DNA of 64,000 bases. Source: Lonicera japonica. Taxonomy: Eukaryota > Streptophyta > Magnoliopsida > Dipsacales > Caprifoliaceae. This document shows, one piece after another, positions 37,501-47,476 of the stretch. Location of the stretch: positions 2,768,501 to 2,832,500 of the forward strand of contig CM038469.1 of the NCBI GenBank assembly GCA_021464415.1, read 5' to 3'. Each line of letters opens with the position of its first letter. The first letter of the stretch is position 1. The position numbers and the translations under genes are program-made. The notes below the pieces were generated by a model, which saw nothing but the letters and a program-made list of their open reading frames with translations, made no database searches and was not told where the DNA came from.

Positions 37501-38960
37501 TTAATATTGTGTAATTGCTATGGCTATATAATTACGGAATAAGATTGTTGCTAGAATTAAATACTCATTAACTATAATTATGACAACCGTACTAATTGAA
37601 TTTTAATATTCATTAATTGTGTAACGTCATTTCTCACAATTTTACTGCCTATAATTATGACAATCATTTTTTAATTATATATATATATATTAATTACAAC
37701 CGTTTTTTAATTATATATATATATTAATTATAACTTCAGTTTTTTAAAACCGTAAAATTCAACGGACCATATAAAAATGTCTCCCCACAAGTCAAATTCA
37801 CTGTATATTTCCCATCAAAAACTTCTTTAAGGTAATGCTTTATTCCAATTTATATTAAACAATTTAGTTTTAATTTTCCCTTTCAATAGTATACTCATAA
37901 TTTGTTTCCATTTTGAATGTTTTTGAAGATTTCAAGGTTTTCGTCAAATATAATTTTCTTTCACTCCATCGACGCTTTATTATTTCAAGGTTAGTATATC
38001 AACTTCTTTTCCTATTTGATTGTTTTCCCACTTTAAAAATCTGATATACTTAATATTTGAGTTTACTTTTAATAGTCACAAGGCTGTTATTATTTTTTTT
38101 CTTATGAGTTGTTCGTATTTTTAAATTTATTTGTTTATTTTTGAATGTAGATAGTAGGTTAATTACTAAATGACAAACTTTTTGTAATTGAAAAATATGT
38201 GTAAAAAATTAAATGTTTAAATGAAAAATTAGCATACAATAATTGAGTTTCTTCATTATAAGCAATATATATGTTGATGCACTGTCATCAAACACATTTG
38301 TTGGATATATAATCTCATATTTAGGCCATTTATTCCTTTTTCTATTTACACAAAAACAATTTATTAAATAATAGCAAAGGTGTGGTACTCAGTGTCACAC
38401 CTTTTCAAATGAGACTAAAATTATAGGCCTTCGATATTTCGAATTGTTTCATTTTTATTTTTTTTTACAATCATTAAAGTAATTTAATTATTTTTTCTTA
38501 AAACCAATTTTACTGAAAATATAACAAATGTTCTGTTATCAGCAAGTGTATTGGTCAATCTATATCCCTTATTTGACAATATATACCCCTTCTAAAATTC
38601 CTATTTGTTCATAATTTGTTGTCATATATTTCATCCCAACTTATTTTTTCAAATACAATAACAATTTTAATTATAACTATTCATTTCTTAGATCTTATGG
38701 AGCCTTCTTTTCTCATACCAATTTATTTCAAAACTCTCCTGAATCAAATTCTTTTTACTGCATGATATTTTACTCATTTAAACAATTTATATTCCGAACA
38801 TTGTTTATGATAATTGTGTTAATTAATTCAATAAACACATTTCGAAAATTATACTTACTACATAACATAACACATACATGTCATACAATTTTTATGAAAT
38901 TAATAGTTATAAACAATTCTTCTATATTAAAAAATATCAAGATGTATATATACTTACAAA
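34516..38960. other. Gene-free AT-rich stretch
   Basis: No protein-like frame. A 57-bp segment at 36914-36970 is bounded by good minus-strand splice signals but has no partner exons that I could find. (TA)n tracts lie near 37100, 37690 and 37720. The right part may be the body of the Helitron whose 3' end is at 39346. Confidence 0.4.
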
Positions 38961-38964
38961 ATTG

Positions 38965-39347
38965 TATACGCGTCGCGGAGGCTACAAATTAGGTATACAT
39001 AAAGAGTATCTCAATGGGAAAAATTATTGAATTATTGTCTTACTCTCAATTTTTTTAAATATATTTTCTTTGTAATTATAATGAATTTTTTGCATATTTT
39101 ACAAGATTGCTGGGCAAACTGATTACACAGGTTACTATTGTGATCTCTTAGATGTGCATATAAAGGAAATGAAAAGCTCAAAATTCCAATTTCTATCTCT
39201 ATTCTCTAGCAATCTTCGGTTCATACATTGTATGTGTCTTATGATAGTATTCGAAGATGTTTTGATCCAAATTAATTCTTTTATTTACGAGTCATTTTCT
39301 TATTTGGTTGTAAAATGTCCGTGCATCGCACGGGCCGCAAAATTAGT
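38965..39347 (+). mobile_element. Helitron-like 3' terminus
   Basis: CCGTGC-ATC-GCACGG (39319-39333) is a perfect 6-bp stem with a 3-nt loop. It is followed 12 nt later by ATTAGT, close to the CTRR-T terminus of plant Helitrons. A degraded relative (ACGCGTCGCGGAGGCTACAAATTAG) lies at about 38968-38992. The 5' TC end was not located and no Rep/helicase is present. Confidence 0.5.
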
Positions 39348-39526
39348 TTTTTAATAAAATTTGGTAGAAGTAATTTATTTATAATATAAATCATTTTTAC
39401 ATATTTTCATACAAAAATTCGTTCATTTACTCTTTTAAATTTTTTATTAAAGAAATAGAGTAATCCTATAAATAAAGAATCTCTCACTTAAAAAAAAAAT
39501 GCGCATTAAATTGCCGCAATGGCATC

Positions 39527-40275
39527 TAGGGGTGTTTTCGGTTTCGGTCGGGGTAGAAAGCAAGGCACCCCAAACCCAAACCAAATATAAAAGTTCGGTT
39601 TCGGTTCGGTTCGGTTTCGGTTTCTAAATCTTCGAAACCCAAACTCAAACCAAACTTTTCGGTTCGGTTTCGGTTCGGTTTTATTCGGTTTTTACATATA
39701 TTTTTTTTTAAAATCAATTTAACATAAAAATATAATACTAATAGTAATGTAATAATGATTTATATTCAAATTAAAGTGATTATTTTTAGAAACAAGGAGC
39801 AACATTAAATACCATATTTTCTATTTAATTACAATTTTATTTGTACATTTATAAGAATGAAACACATTAAATAAAATGATGAATTATTTTTCTATCTGTA
39901 TGTGATAAAAAAATCTTAGCATTATGTATTAATTAAATAATAAAGGCGTGTGCTTGACCATTTTTTAAGATTATCATAATATGCAACTAATAAGAAATAT
40001 ATTCCTATAAAAATGTCATCTTTTTTGTATTATAGTATAATTAACGTGTGTCATTAAAGTATATATTAACATTTATTTTTTCTTATACATAATTCGGTTC
40101 GGTTCGGTTTAGTTCGGTTTTAGACTAGCTTACCCCAAACCCGAACCAAACTTTTCGGTTTCGGTTCGGTTTTCTTGTTTTCGGTTTCGGTTTTTTTTCG
40201 GTTCGGGGTTTTGCGGATCGGTCCGGATCGGTTCAGTTCGTTCGGTCGGTTTTCGGATTGACTTTAACACCCCTA
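39527..40275. mobile_element. hAT non-autonomous element, 749 bp, intact ends
   Basis: Perfect 10-bp TIRs TAGGGGTGTT / AACACCCCTA and a perfect 8-bp target duplication ATGGCATC (39519-39526 and 40276-40283). Subterminal regions are dense in TTCGGTTCGG and its inverse, the likely transposase-binding repeats. The interior is AT-rich with no coding capacity. The flanking word CATTAAATTGCCGCAATGGC also recurs downstream at 40339. Confidence 0.9.
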
Positions 40276-40283
40276 ATGGCATC

Positions 40284-41825
40284 TAGAATCGTTTATTTTT
40301 TCCTTTTTTAAATTTATTGCAGAGCTAATGAAGCGGCCCATTAAATTGCCGCAATGGCATCTAAGAAAGCTCAGGTTCATAAATGGGCCTCTTGCGCCGC
40401 GCCCCTTTGTCTTTGCCTCGTGTTTTGTAGTTTGATTAAAAATTGTGGTATTTCCAGTACCACTTGAGATCCAAACATATCAACGTCGAAAAGAAAAAAA
40501 AGAAATTAGTCACGCACTTGCACTGCCAACTTGCCTAACTTTATTTTTTCCTCTTGCAATTATGTGACCTATCCTCGGTTTCTACTCAAATTTCTAAAAG
40601 GTATTTGACCTTCTTTTTTAGTTTTCTAACAGGTGTATATTATACTAGATGTAAGATTAATAAGATTAATCTTGTTCGGTAAGTTAAGACTACTGTTAGC
40701 TACAATTGTTTTTTTAACTTATCAAAATTTAAAATAAGAAATGTCTTTGAATCTAATGGTGAACTAGCCATTGAAGCACTTCTTATGATTAAAGTTATTA
40801 GACTTTTTCATAGAACAAAAACTATATGCATTCAATCACGAAGTGTTACTTCTTGTTCGTTTAAGAATAAAAAATATTATTTTATTCACATAAAAGATTT
40901 AAAGGGGTACCAAAATTTTACGAGATTGTTAGGTTGCCTAGCATAGCACAAGGAGTATGCCAACATCAAGGAAAACGATTCCGTTGCCCACCTATTTATC
41001 ATTTACACCCACTTAACCACTCCTCCTCCCATATTTTAGGGATTGCATTGTTATCTTGTAGCATATAGGTCCTCTGATTATAAATAGGACCCTCAGCCGC
41101 CTAAGAAGTCTATGACAAAAACCCCTAAGTAATAATCTCTCTCCATTGTAGTACTCTCGAGCCGGAGTGGATCCATGAATGTGGCAAAGCGCGCTCAACT
41201 AAAGCACAAAATAAATAAATAGTGAGGGAATAGGGACGTATAATTTATTAATTTTTTTGAAGGAGTATGAACATTAAAGACGTGTAAAATTGATTATACT
41301 ACCCAATTCCTCACTCAAAATAATTATAACGTAAAAAAAGGCATTTTTTTTAGTTTTTCTAAAAAAAACTATTTGAAATTTATTTATCAATCTTACATTC
41401 GCACAAACAAAAGTACAAACAAAGTCTAAGAAATTTTAAAAATAAATTGCCTAAACAATTTTTTGGTGTCCCGTGGAAAAAAAATGTTAATAAAATTAAT
41501 AAAATATTATGTCGTTACCTTTAGAATTATTTCCTTAAGCATTCACAAAATTGAATACTATTGTCAGCGTTAGTAAAACCTACTCGTTATGTTTCATATT
41601 AAGGGTGATACCTTCAATTTTGGAAAGTTTCAAATTAAGAACCCCATTTTCTTGTTGGCACATAATAATGAATTAACAATAATAAATAAATAAAGTTTTA
41701 ATCGCGAGTACCGATTAAATTAGAATCAATGTTAGTGTTACTCTTAATTTGAGGGGGGAAGTAATGTATTTAATTTACGGTTAAATATAACATACTATTT
41801 ATTGTAAATATCAATTATATAATAC

Positions 41826-41863
<38 letters not shown>

Positions 41864-43701
41864 CAAATCCATGGTTAAGAGTCATATTTTAATTTTTATA
41901 TTTTTAAGAAAACACCAATTTCAATTTAATCAGTGCCACAAAATAATATTTATTTTTTATTGTTAGTTTATTGATTATGTTCCAAAAAAGAGTAGAATTT
42001 TTAAATTGAAAAATCGTGGAAAGAAAATTTATGACAAAGTGAATAGTTTTACCCATCCTTGTAATATTTTTATTAAATTTGTGAACAATTTTCTGATTAT
42101 GACACCAAAACTTTTGTGTTCTTATCCCTCAAGGAAATTCTTATGTACCCCCCCCGATAACAAGACATTTTATCTATAAACATGAAAAAAATTAAAATGC
42201 ATGTTTTTCATGTCACAATACTGTGACAACTAGGAATGACAAAACGGTTTGATCTGGTGGGTTTTTAACCTGCTCCACTCCGAATGAGGTGCGCTTTGTT
42301 TTGCTAAACCAAAACCTATACTGGATAGGATCGAGTTTAGGTAAAATAAACCATTTGATCTGATTAGGGCAACCGCAAAATATAGTATTTTTTAACTTTA
42401 TTACCCTTACAATACTTTATAACATTAGGTCAAGCAGGTCATGTGAGTCGAGGATGTTCGGGTCAAAGTATACTAACAAGCAGGTTGAGTTTGGTTTTTT
42501 AATATAAATCCACCTTGGGTTGGATCAAATTTATGTTAAAACAATACTAAAGTGGGTTACGTTTGTAATTGATCGTGGCAAGTTGAAGTTTTGATTATTT
42601 ATTAAGAGAGAATAAACAAACTCCGAATTTTTTTATCCTAACAAAACATACATTGGATTTTCAAACTTCGTGCAGTCACGGTCAAAATTCATGACTAATA
42701 CATTAGTTGAGGATGACAACTTTGGTAAATTCCTCAAATAACCAGCACCAGCTAAAGATGCCTGAAGTATCGAAAGAATACCCCAATGATATTGTCATCT
42801 AGAAACGTCCTTCAAAATTGCTGCACTTATCGGCTTTTTGCAAAAAATAAACACTAAATATAGAGAAAAACACTCACAATTTTTTTCAAGAATAGTTTTT
42901 CTTTAACAATTATAAAGAAACCCTCTTATGAGGAAGGAAAATTGCAAGAAGGAAATAAATTCAAAATAACTATCAAAAATTTAATATCACAAAGATTAGG
43001 GATCTTACCGTGTTTATGATGAGAATTGCGCCGGTTTTGAGGAAAGTCAAATCTAATCTTATTTTTATTGAGGGGCAGAAATCTAACCTTGTTAACTCAA
43101 CTTATTTTTAAATTTAATCATATCATAAATAATAAATTTGACGACCAGAGATCTAGAATTTGGCCCCACATTATTTTGGTACGTCACTTTTTGTGGATTT
43201 AATGGGCTAACTTATTAATATACACAGTATAATTATTAGGTTGATAAAATCATAAAAATACAATGGGAAAAACTCATTGATGTAATTTTCTAAGAAATGA
43301 GTTTTAGATGTGGTTAAGAGTTACTGTCACTATAATTACAAGTGGCGTAGACGCGGAGTTATACAATTGAAGGAACCACAATAGGATCAGTGTGTGAACT
43401 GAAACAGGTATGATTCGTGTGAACGAAGGGGCGGTCACATTTTCACGTAATTCACTATAACAGCGCCACCTACACACAATTTTTTCTCTCCTTAAAGTTG
43501 AAAGCTACGCGCAAAATAAACTCCCTACACTTGGGCGTCCCCAACATTTAAAGCTTAATAAAATCCCACTTCTCACAAACAAACAAACACAATTCTCTTC
43601 TCCAGATAATAATCAAAATCCCCTTTTATCGTTTCAAATTCCAACAAATTACAAATCCTCCTCCATTGATTCTCTCTCTCTCTCTCTCTATAATTTTAGA
43701 T
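40284..43701. other. Intergenic DNA upstream of the DUF1645 gene
   Basis: Contains a promoter-like GATTATAAATAGGACC at about 41078 followed by a CT-rich segment, possibly an old LTR (40927-41200); a (TA)n tract at 41838-41861; and a remnant with a hAT-like start (AGGAATGACAAAACGG, 42232). A CT repeat at 43672-43689 lies in the probable 5' leader. No second gene. Confidence 0.4.
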
Positions 43702-44523
43702 ATGCAGGAAAGTAACGATCTGTCGTCTTGCCCTAGTTTCAACACCTACTATTGCGATAGATTAGCAGATATTGCTGCTAAAGTTACCGAAGAATTTCCC
43801 TGCGACGACTCTCAATTGAATGAAGACGATGCAACTCTTGTGCACGATGATAATGATGATTTTGAATTCTCCATGGTTCGTGTAGATCCAGATGATTCCA
43901 CCGGTGAAATTATCTACGAAAACGGTCAGTTTGGTCCCATTTTTCCTATTTTTGACCGCGATCTTCTAGAAGATCGTAAACCAAACGACGATATCTCGGA
44001 TATTCGGATTCCGTTGCAGAAGTTGTTTCTCGAGGATCGTGGACCTCCTTCGTCTTCCTCATCGGAAGCTGACGAATTGGAAAGTGTAGCTCCGGGAACG
44101 TATTGTGTATGGAGGCCAAAAGCGGTTGAACCATCGCCGAGTAGATGTAACAAGAGCAGATCCACCGGATCGACGTCGAAACGGTGGAGGTTCCGAGATT
44201 TACTCCGGCGAAGCAACAGCGACGGCAAGGATTCGTTTGTGTTCTTAACTCCGAAGAATAGAGAATTAAAAGCCGAAGATTCGAAGGAAAGGAGGAAATC
44301 TGTTGACGCCGGAAAGTTAGACGGGAAAGTGAACACGAAGGTCACCGGAGAGAGGGCATCGGCTTCGGCTCACGAGGCGTTTTACGTACGGAACAGAGCG
44401 ATGAGGGAAGGTGATAAGAAAAAATCTTATCTACCATATAAGCAAGATCTCGTAGGGTTTTTTGCTAATGTTAACGGATTAGGGTCCTTGGGGCCATCGG
44501 GAAAAACCTTCCCTCCGTTTTGA
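43702..44523 (+). CDS. DUF1645 family protein
   Basis: A single exon of 273 codons plus a TGA stop. The family signature is clear: an acidic N-terminal half with [12 protein letters not shown] and [10 protein letters not shown] (about 55-85), a central GTYCVWRP, a basic Ser-rich stretch with [17 protein letters not shown], and the C-terminal [20 protein letters not shown]. The molecular function of the family is not established; the protein is probably soluble, with no signal peptide or membrane segment, and the KR-rich segment could act in nuclear import (inference). The start is the first ATG, 12 codons into an open frame that begins in the CT-repeat leader. No intron is needed, which is usual for the family. 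Confidence 0.92.
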   Translation: MQESNDLSSCPSFNTYYCDRLADIAAKVTEEFPCDDSQLNEDDATLVHDDNDDFEFSMVRVDPDDSTGEIIYENGQFGPIFPIFDRDLLEDRKPNDDISDIRIPLQKLFLEDRGPPSSSSSEADELESVAPGTYCVWRPKAVEPSPSRCNKSRSTGSTSKRWRFRDLLRRSNSDGKDSFVFLTPKNRELKAEDSKERRKSVDAGKLDGKVNTKVTGERASASAHEAFYVRNRAMREGDKKKSYLPYKQDLVGFFANVNGLGSLGPSGKTFPPF

Positions 44524-45487
44524 AGGACGCCATTTTTGTACTGTTTCTTTCCTTAGTATATAGAGTGTTCCCTTTTTAATTAAGTTATTAGATTAGATAT
44601 AAATTAGAGTAAGTGCAAAGGTTTATATATTTTTGTATAAATAGTTATTGCACCAATTAAAAAAAAAAAAAAAACCACAAAATAATTTGTTGCACCAATT
44701 TATTTAGGCGGCGCCATACACTTACAAAAATAGAAAAACTTAAGATTTTATTGGCTAAGTTATTGCATATGCATTATTGTAACGCTTTCTCAAAACTTGT
44801 GACCTTTTAATTTTTTCCTAATTTTTGTTGTTCGTAAATTTTAGATAGCTCTTTTTCATCTCTTTTATACAAACATATTCAACAACATGGTTACAACATT
44901 ACGTGTTATTATATATTTAATGTATTTACAAAAAATTATATGAAAATATGATATTTTTTTCTTCACGATCACATGCATAAGAGTTGCCACTATTGTTATT
45001 AGTTTTATGGTTCCAGATATTTTATCTTTTGGTTTATGATTTTATACTTGCTAATAATTTGTAATTTAAGGTTTGTAGGGGTGTGTTTATATGTTAACTA
45101 CTTTAATTTAAGCGGCGTAAGATATTGCGACATTAAATGCATACATGTGCATTTATGTCCTGTGTGCGCGTGAAATGTACTTAAATTGAATAAAGGGAGG
45201 AAAAGGTTAAGTGTCAAACAAAAGATTTGGTTTAATTCTGAATCTCTGAGAGTTGGAGATCGTGTGCCTAATTTTAATGGATTAAATATGGTTTGGTCCA
45301 GTCCCAATATCCACAGTAATGTGTTATATGTCACATGAGGGTGGATGATATTTTTATTTAAGATATGGGTTTGCGACTTTTCTTTAGCAGGTTGCTTTGA
45401 TTGGTTGGCCATGAATGCAGGGGCTTTTCAGTGGTTGGAAAAAGATTAAAAGCAAAAATAATTAATAAAGGTGAGAAGACTTGTGCA
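44524..45487. other. 3' flank of the DUF1645 gene
   Basis: AT-rich, with an A-run at 44660-44675. Poly(A)-signal-like TGTATAAATAG lies about 110 bp after the stop. No other gene-like frame was seen. Confidence 0.4.
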
Positions 45488-46012
45488 TTATAGCATCTCC
45501 AAGACTTTATTAAACCGATTCTCTATATAGTAATTAACGTATTCTGAAAAAAAAAAAGTTTCAGGAATATAATTAAAATATAGAAGATGAGTAAAAAGGT
45601 TTTTTTTGAGTGCTATATCTAGAGAGTGTTCTTGACTATTTATTTAATATTTTATATTAAAAATTCACTTTTTAGATATCAAAATTTTCATATATTTATT
45701 TATACCTAATTAAATTGTAACTTATGTTATAAGGGAAAATTTCTGGTAAGGACCGGTCTTTACGGAGTGGTCCCTTTTACGATACTTTTGCGTCGTAAAA
45801 ACACACCCTCAAGTGTTTTTACGACACAAAAGTGTAGTAAAAATGCTCAATCCGTAAAGACTGAACTTTACTAGAAATGCTCTGTATGTTATAATACTAA
45901 GATGAATAGATAGTATTGTAAAAGTATCTCACTCTTTATTCTAACAAATACTTTTTATTTTAAAGAAAATGCTCTAAAAAATAGAGAGTACGGTTAGAAA
46001 TGCTCACAAGTG
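45488..46012. mobile_element. MITE with a nested palindromic element
   Basis: The ends TAGCATCTCCAAGACT and the reverse complement of TACGGTTAGAAATGCTCA are inverted, the GCATCTCCAA type common in plant genomes. Inside it, 45739-45880 is a near-palindrome with arms of about 68 bp centred on ACACCCTCAAGTG (TTTACGATACTTTTGCGTCG on one arm), probably a second fold-back MITE. Confidence 0.55.
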
Positions 46013-46129
46013 TTTAAAGGGATATTTAGACTTTCCATTCCACTTTTTGACCCCTAATTTGAGATTGCACTTTATATTTTAAATTTTTTGACTTTACGTC
46101 CCACTGTTAATTAATTATGTTAAGTTCCA

Positions 46130-46252
46130 TTAATAAAATAATTTAATGATGAAATTGCCATTCTTCTTCTTCTTCTTCTTCTTCTTCTTCCAAAACCCGA
46201 ATTAAAATAATTTAATGATGAAATTGCCATTCTTCTTCTTCTTCTTCTTCCA
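46130..46252. repeat. Duplicated (TTC)n microsatellite segment
   Basis: AAAATAATTTAATGATGAAA followed by TTGCCA and a TTC run occurs twice (runs of about 11 and 7 units), a short tandem duplication. On the minus strand it encodes only Arg- or Glu-rich repeats and caps the truncated receptor-kinase fragment. Confidence 0.85.
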
Positions 46253-46272
46253 AAACCAGAAACCGATTTCAC

Positions 46273-46555
46273 CTTGTAAGTTAAACCGAAGCCACCTGGA
46301 CCAATCAAGTTTCGGTTGTTCCCAGATGCTCTGATCACATTGTCGTAATTCAGTTTAATTGGAGTATCCACAAAGGTTGCTACAACTTTCTTCCTTGGAC
46401 TAGCTAGTCTACTAAGCTTTTTCCTTCCAAGAACAAGGAAAAGAACTATCACAGAAAGAATAAAGAGTACAACTGATGCAGAAGTGGCCATTGCTATTAC
46501 AAATGACCTCAATTTATTCCAACTACGCGCGCCACTTTTGAACTTCTGGCAGTAC
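46273..46555 (-). pseudogene. RPK2-like LRR receptor kinase fragment
   Basis: The frame reads from SGARSWNKLRSF through a hydrophobic transmembrane span (about 46500-46440) followed by the basic stop GRKKLSRLASPRKK. It then gives FVDTPIKLNYDNVIRASGN and the glycine loop NLIGPGGFGLTYK, where homology stops. This is the juxtamembrane and first kinase strand of LRR-XV receptor kinases (RPK2/TOAD2 type). The ectodomain and more than 90% of the kinase are absent and an upstream TAG lies at about 46556, so it is a fragment and not a gene. Confidence 0.7.
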
Positions 46556-47063
46556 TACAATCTCAAATTAGTGGTCAAAAAGTACGGTGTAAAGTCCGCA
46601 TATCCCGTGCTTACAAAGTTGAAGATTATTTTGTAATTGTGATTATATAGTTTGGCTTAAATAAATACTAGAGTGGCCTTGGGGGAGGGCATGCAAATAA
46701 TTGATGGGCACAAAAATTAAGAGGAGCACTTGCATTTTATTTGTTTATATATATATATATTAAAAAAAAGCTAACTAATTAATAAAGCATCTTTCCAAAA
46801 ATAAAAATGTAGGTTTTTAAGCTCTAAATGCATGCAAGGAAACAACCTCTTCAGTTCTTTCTCAATTTTTTGAATGGCGTTAGAAACCAGGTACATATAT
46901 TATTGACTTTATATATATTTTTTTATTTAAAAATTAAGGGAGGTCTAAGTCTCTCCCTTAATCCTACAAATAAAGAAAAACCCTCCCTCCCACCACATGA
47001 GTTGACCCTTGACCTCAAAGTAAGGGTGGAGGTTGACCTTATATTTACTTGTGACTGTAGCAT

Positions 47064-47258
47064 GTGTTTGAAAGGAGTTTTTCCAAATTGAAATTATTAA
47101 AATTTTACTTGCGAATTATTATGAGTCAAGATAAATTGAATGGATTATTAATTTTATGCATTAAAAATGTTATGTTGGAAAATCTTGACTATGAAGATAT
47201 ATTTATGATTTTGCTACTAAAAATACATGAAGTCATTTTAAATGATTGTTTTGGTTGA
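47064..47258 (+). pseudogene. hAT transposase C-terminal remnant
   Basis: Reads ERSFSKLKLLKFYLR, then MSQDKLNGLLILCIKNVMLE, LDYEDI and a stop. This is the hAT dimerisation-domain tail (ERSFSKLKLIKTYLR...MSQDRLNGLALLSIE in typical zinc-finger-type hAT proteins). A TGA lies just upstream in a neighbouring frame and the rest of the transposase is missing. The copia element inserted only 23 bp downstream of its stop. Confidence 0.7.
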
Positions 47259-47281
47259 ATTTTCATTGCTACTTTTATTTT

Positions 47282-47460
47282 TGTTACGAAATAGAAATTG
47301 AAGAGGAATTATGAATTGTATTGATATTCTTGATAATTACAATGTACAATGAAGAGGGATATATATACTAGAGGAGCTAGGCTACAACTAGGTAACATAT
47401 TACAATTAGGTAACATACAATTTGGTAACTTATAATTAGGAACCGTAATATATTCTAACA
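47282..47460 (-). repeat. 3' LTR of the copia element
   Basis: 179 bp, 178/179 identical to the other LTR. In element orientation it is the downstream LTR. At position 47388 it carries C where the 5' LTR has T. Confidence 0.97.
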
Positions 47461-47476
47461 CCCCCCCTCAAACTCA
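47461..47476 (-). other. Polypurine tract
   Basis: On the minus strand TTGAGTTTGAGGGGGGG lies immediately upstream of the 3' LTR. It is the expected plus-strand primer of an LTR retrotransposon. Confidence 0.9.

Noticed and set aside
43926..44345. 139-codon minus-strand open frame across the DUF1645 gene
   Set aside because: It is the antisense shadow of a clear family member and has no recognisable protein features.
45285..45310. Similarity of ATTAAATATGGTTTGGTCC to sequence at 59210
   Set aside because: Only about 20-25 bp match and the flanks differ; chance or a tiny shared motif.
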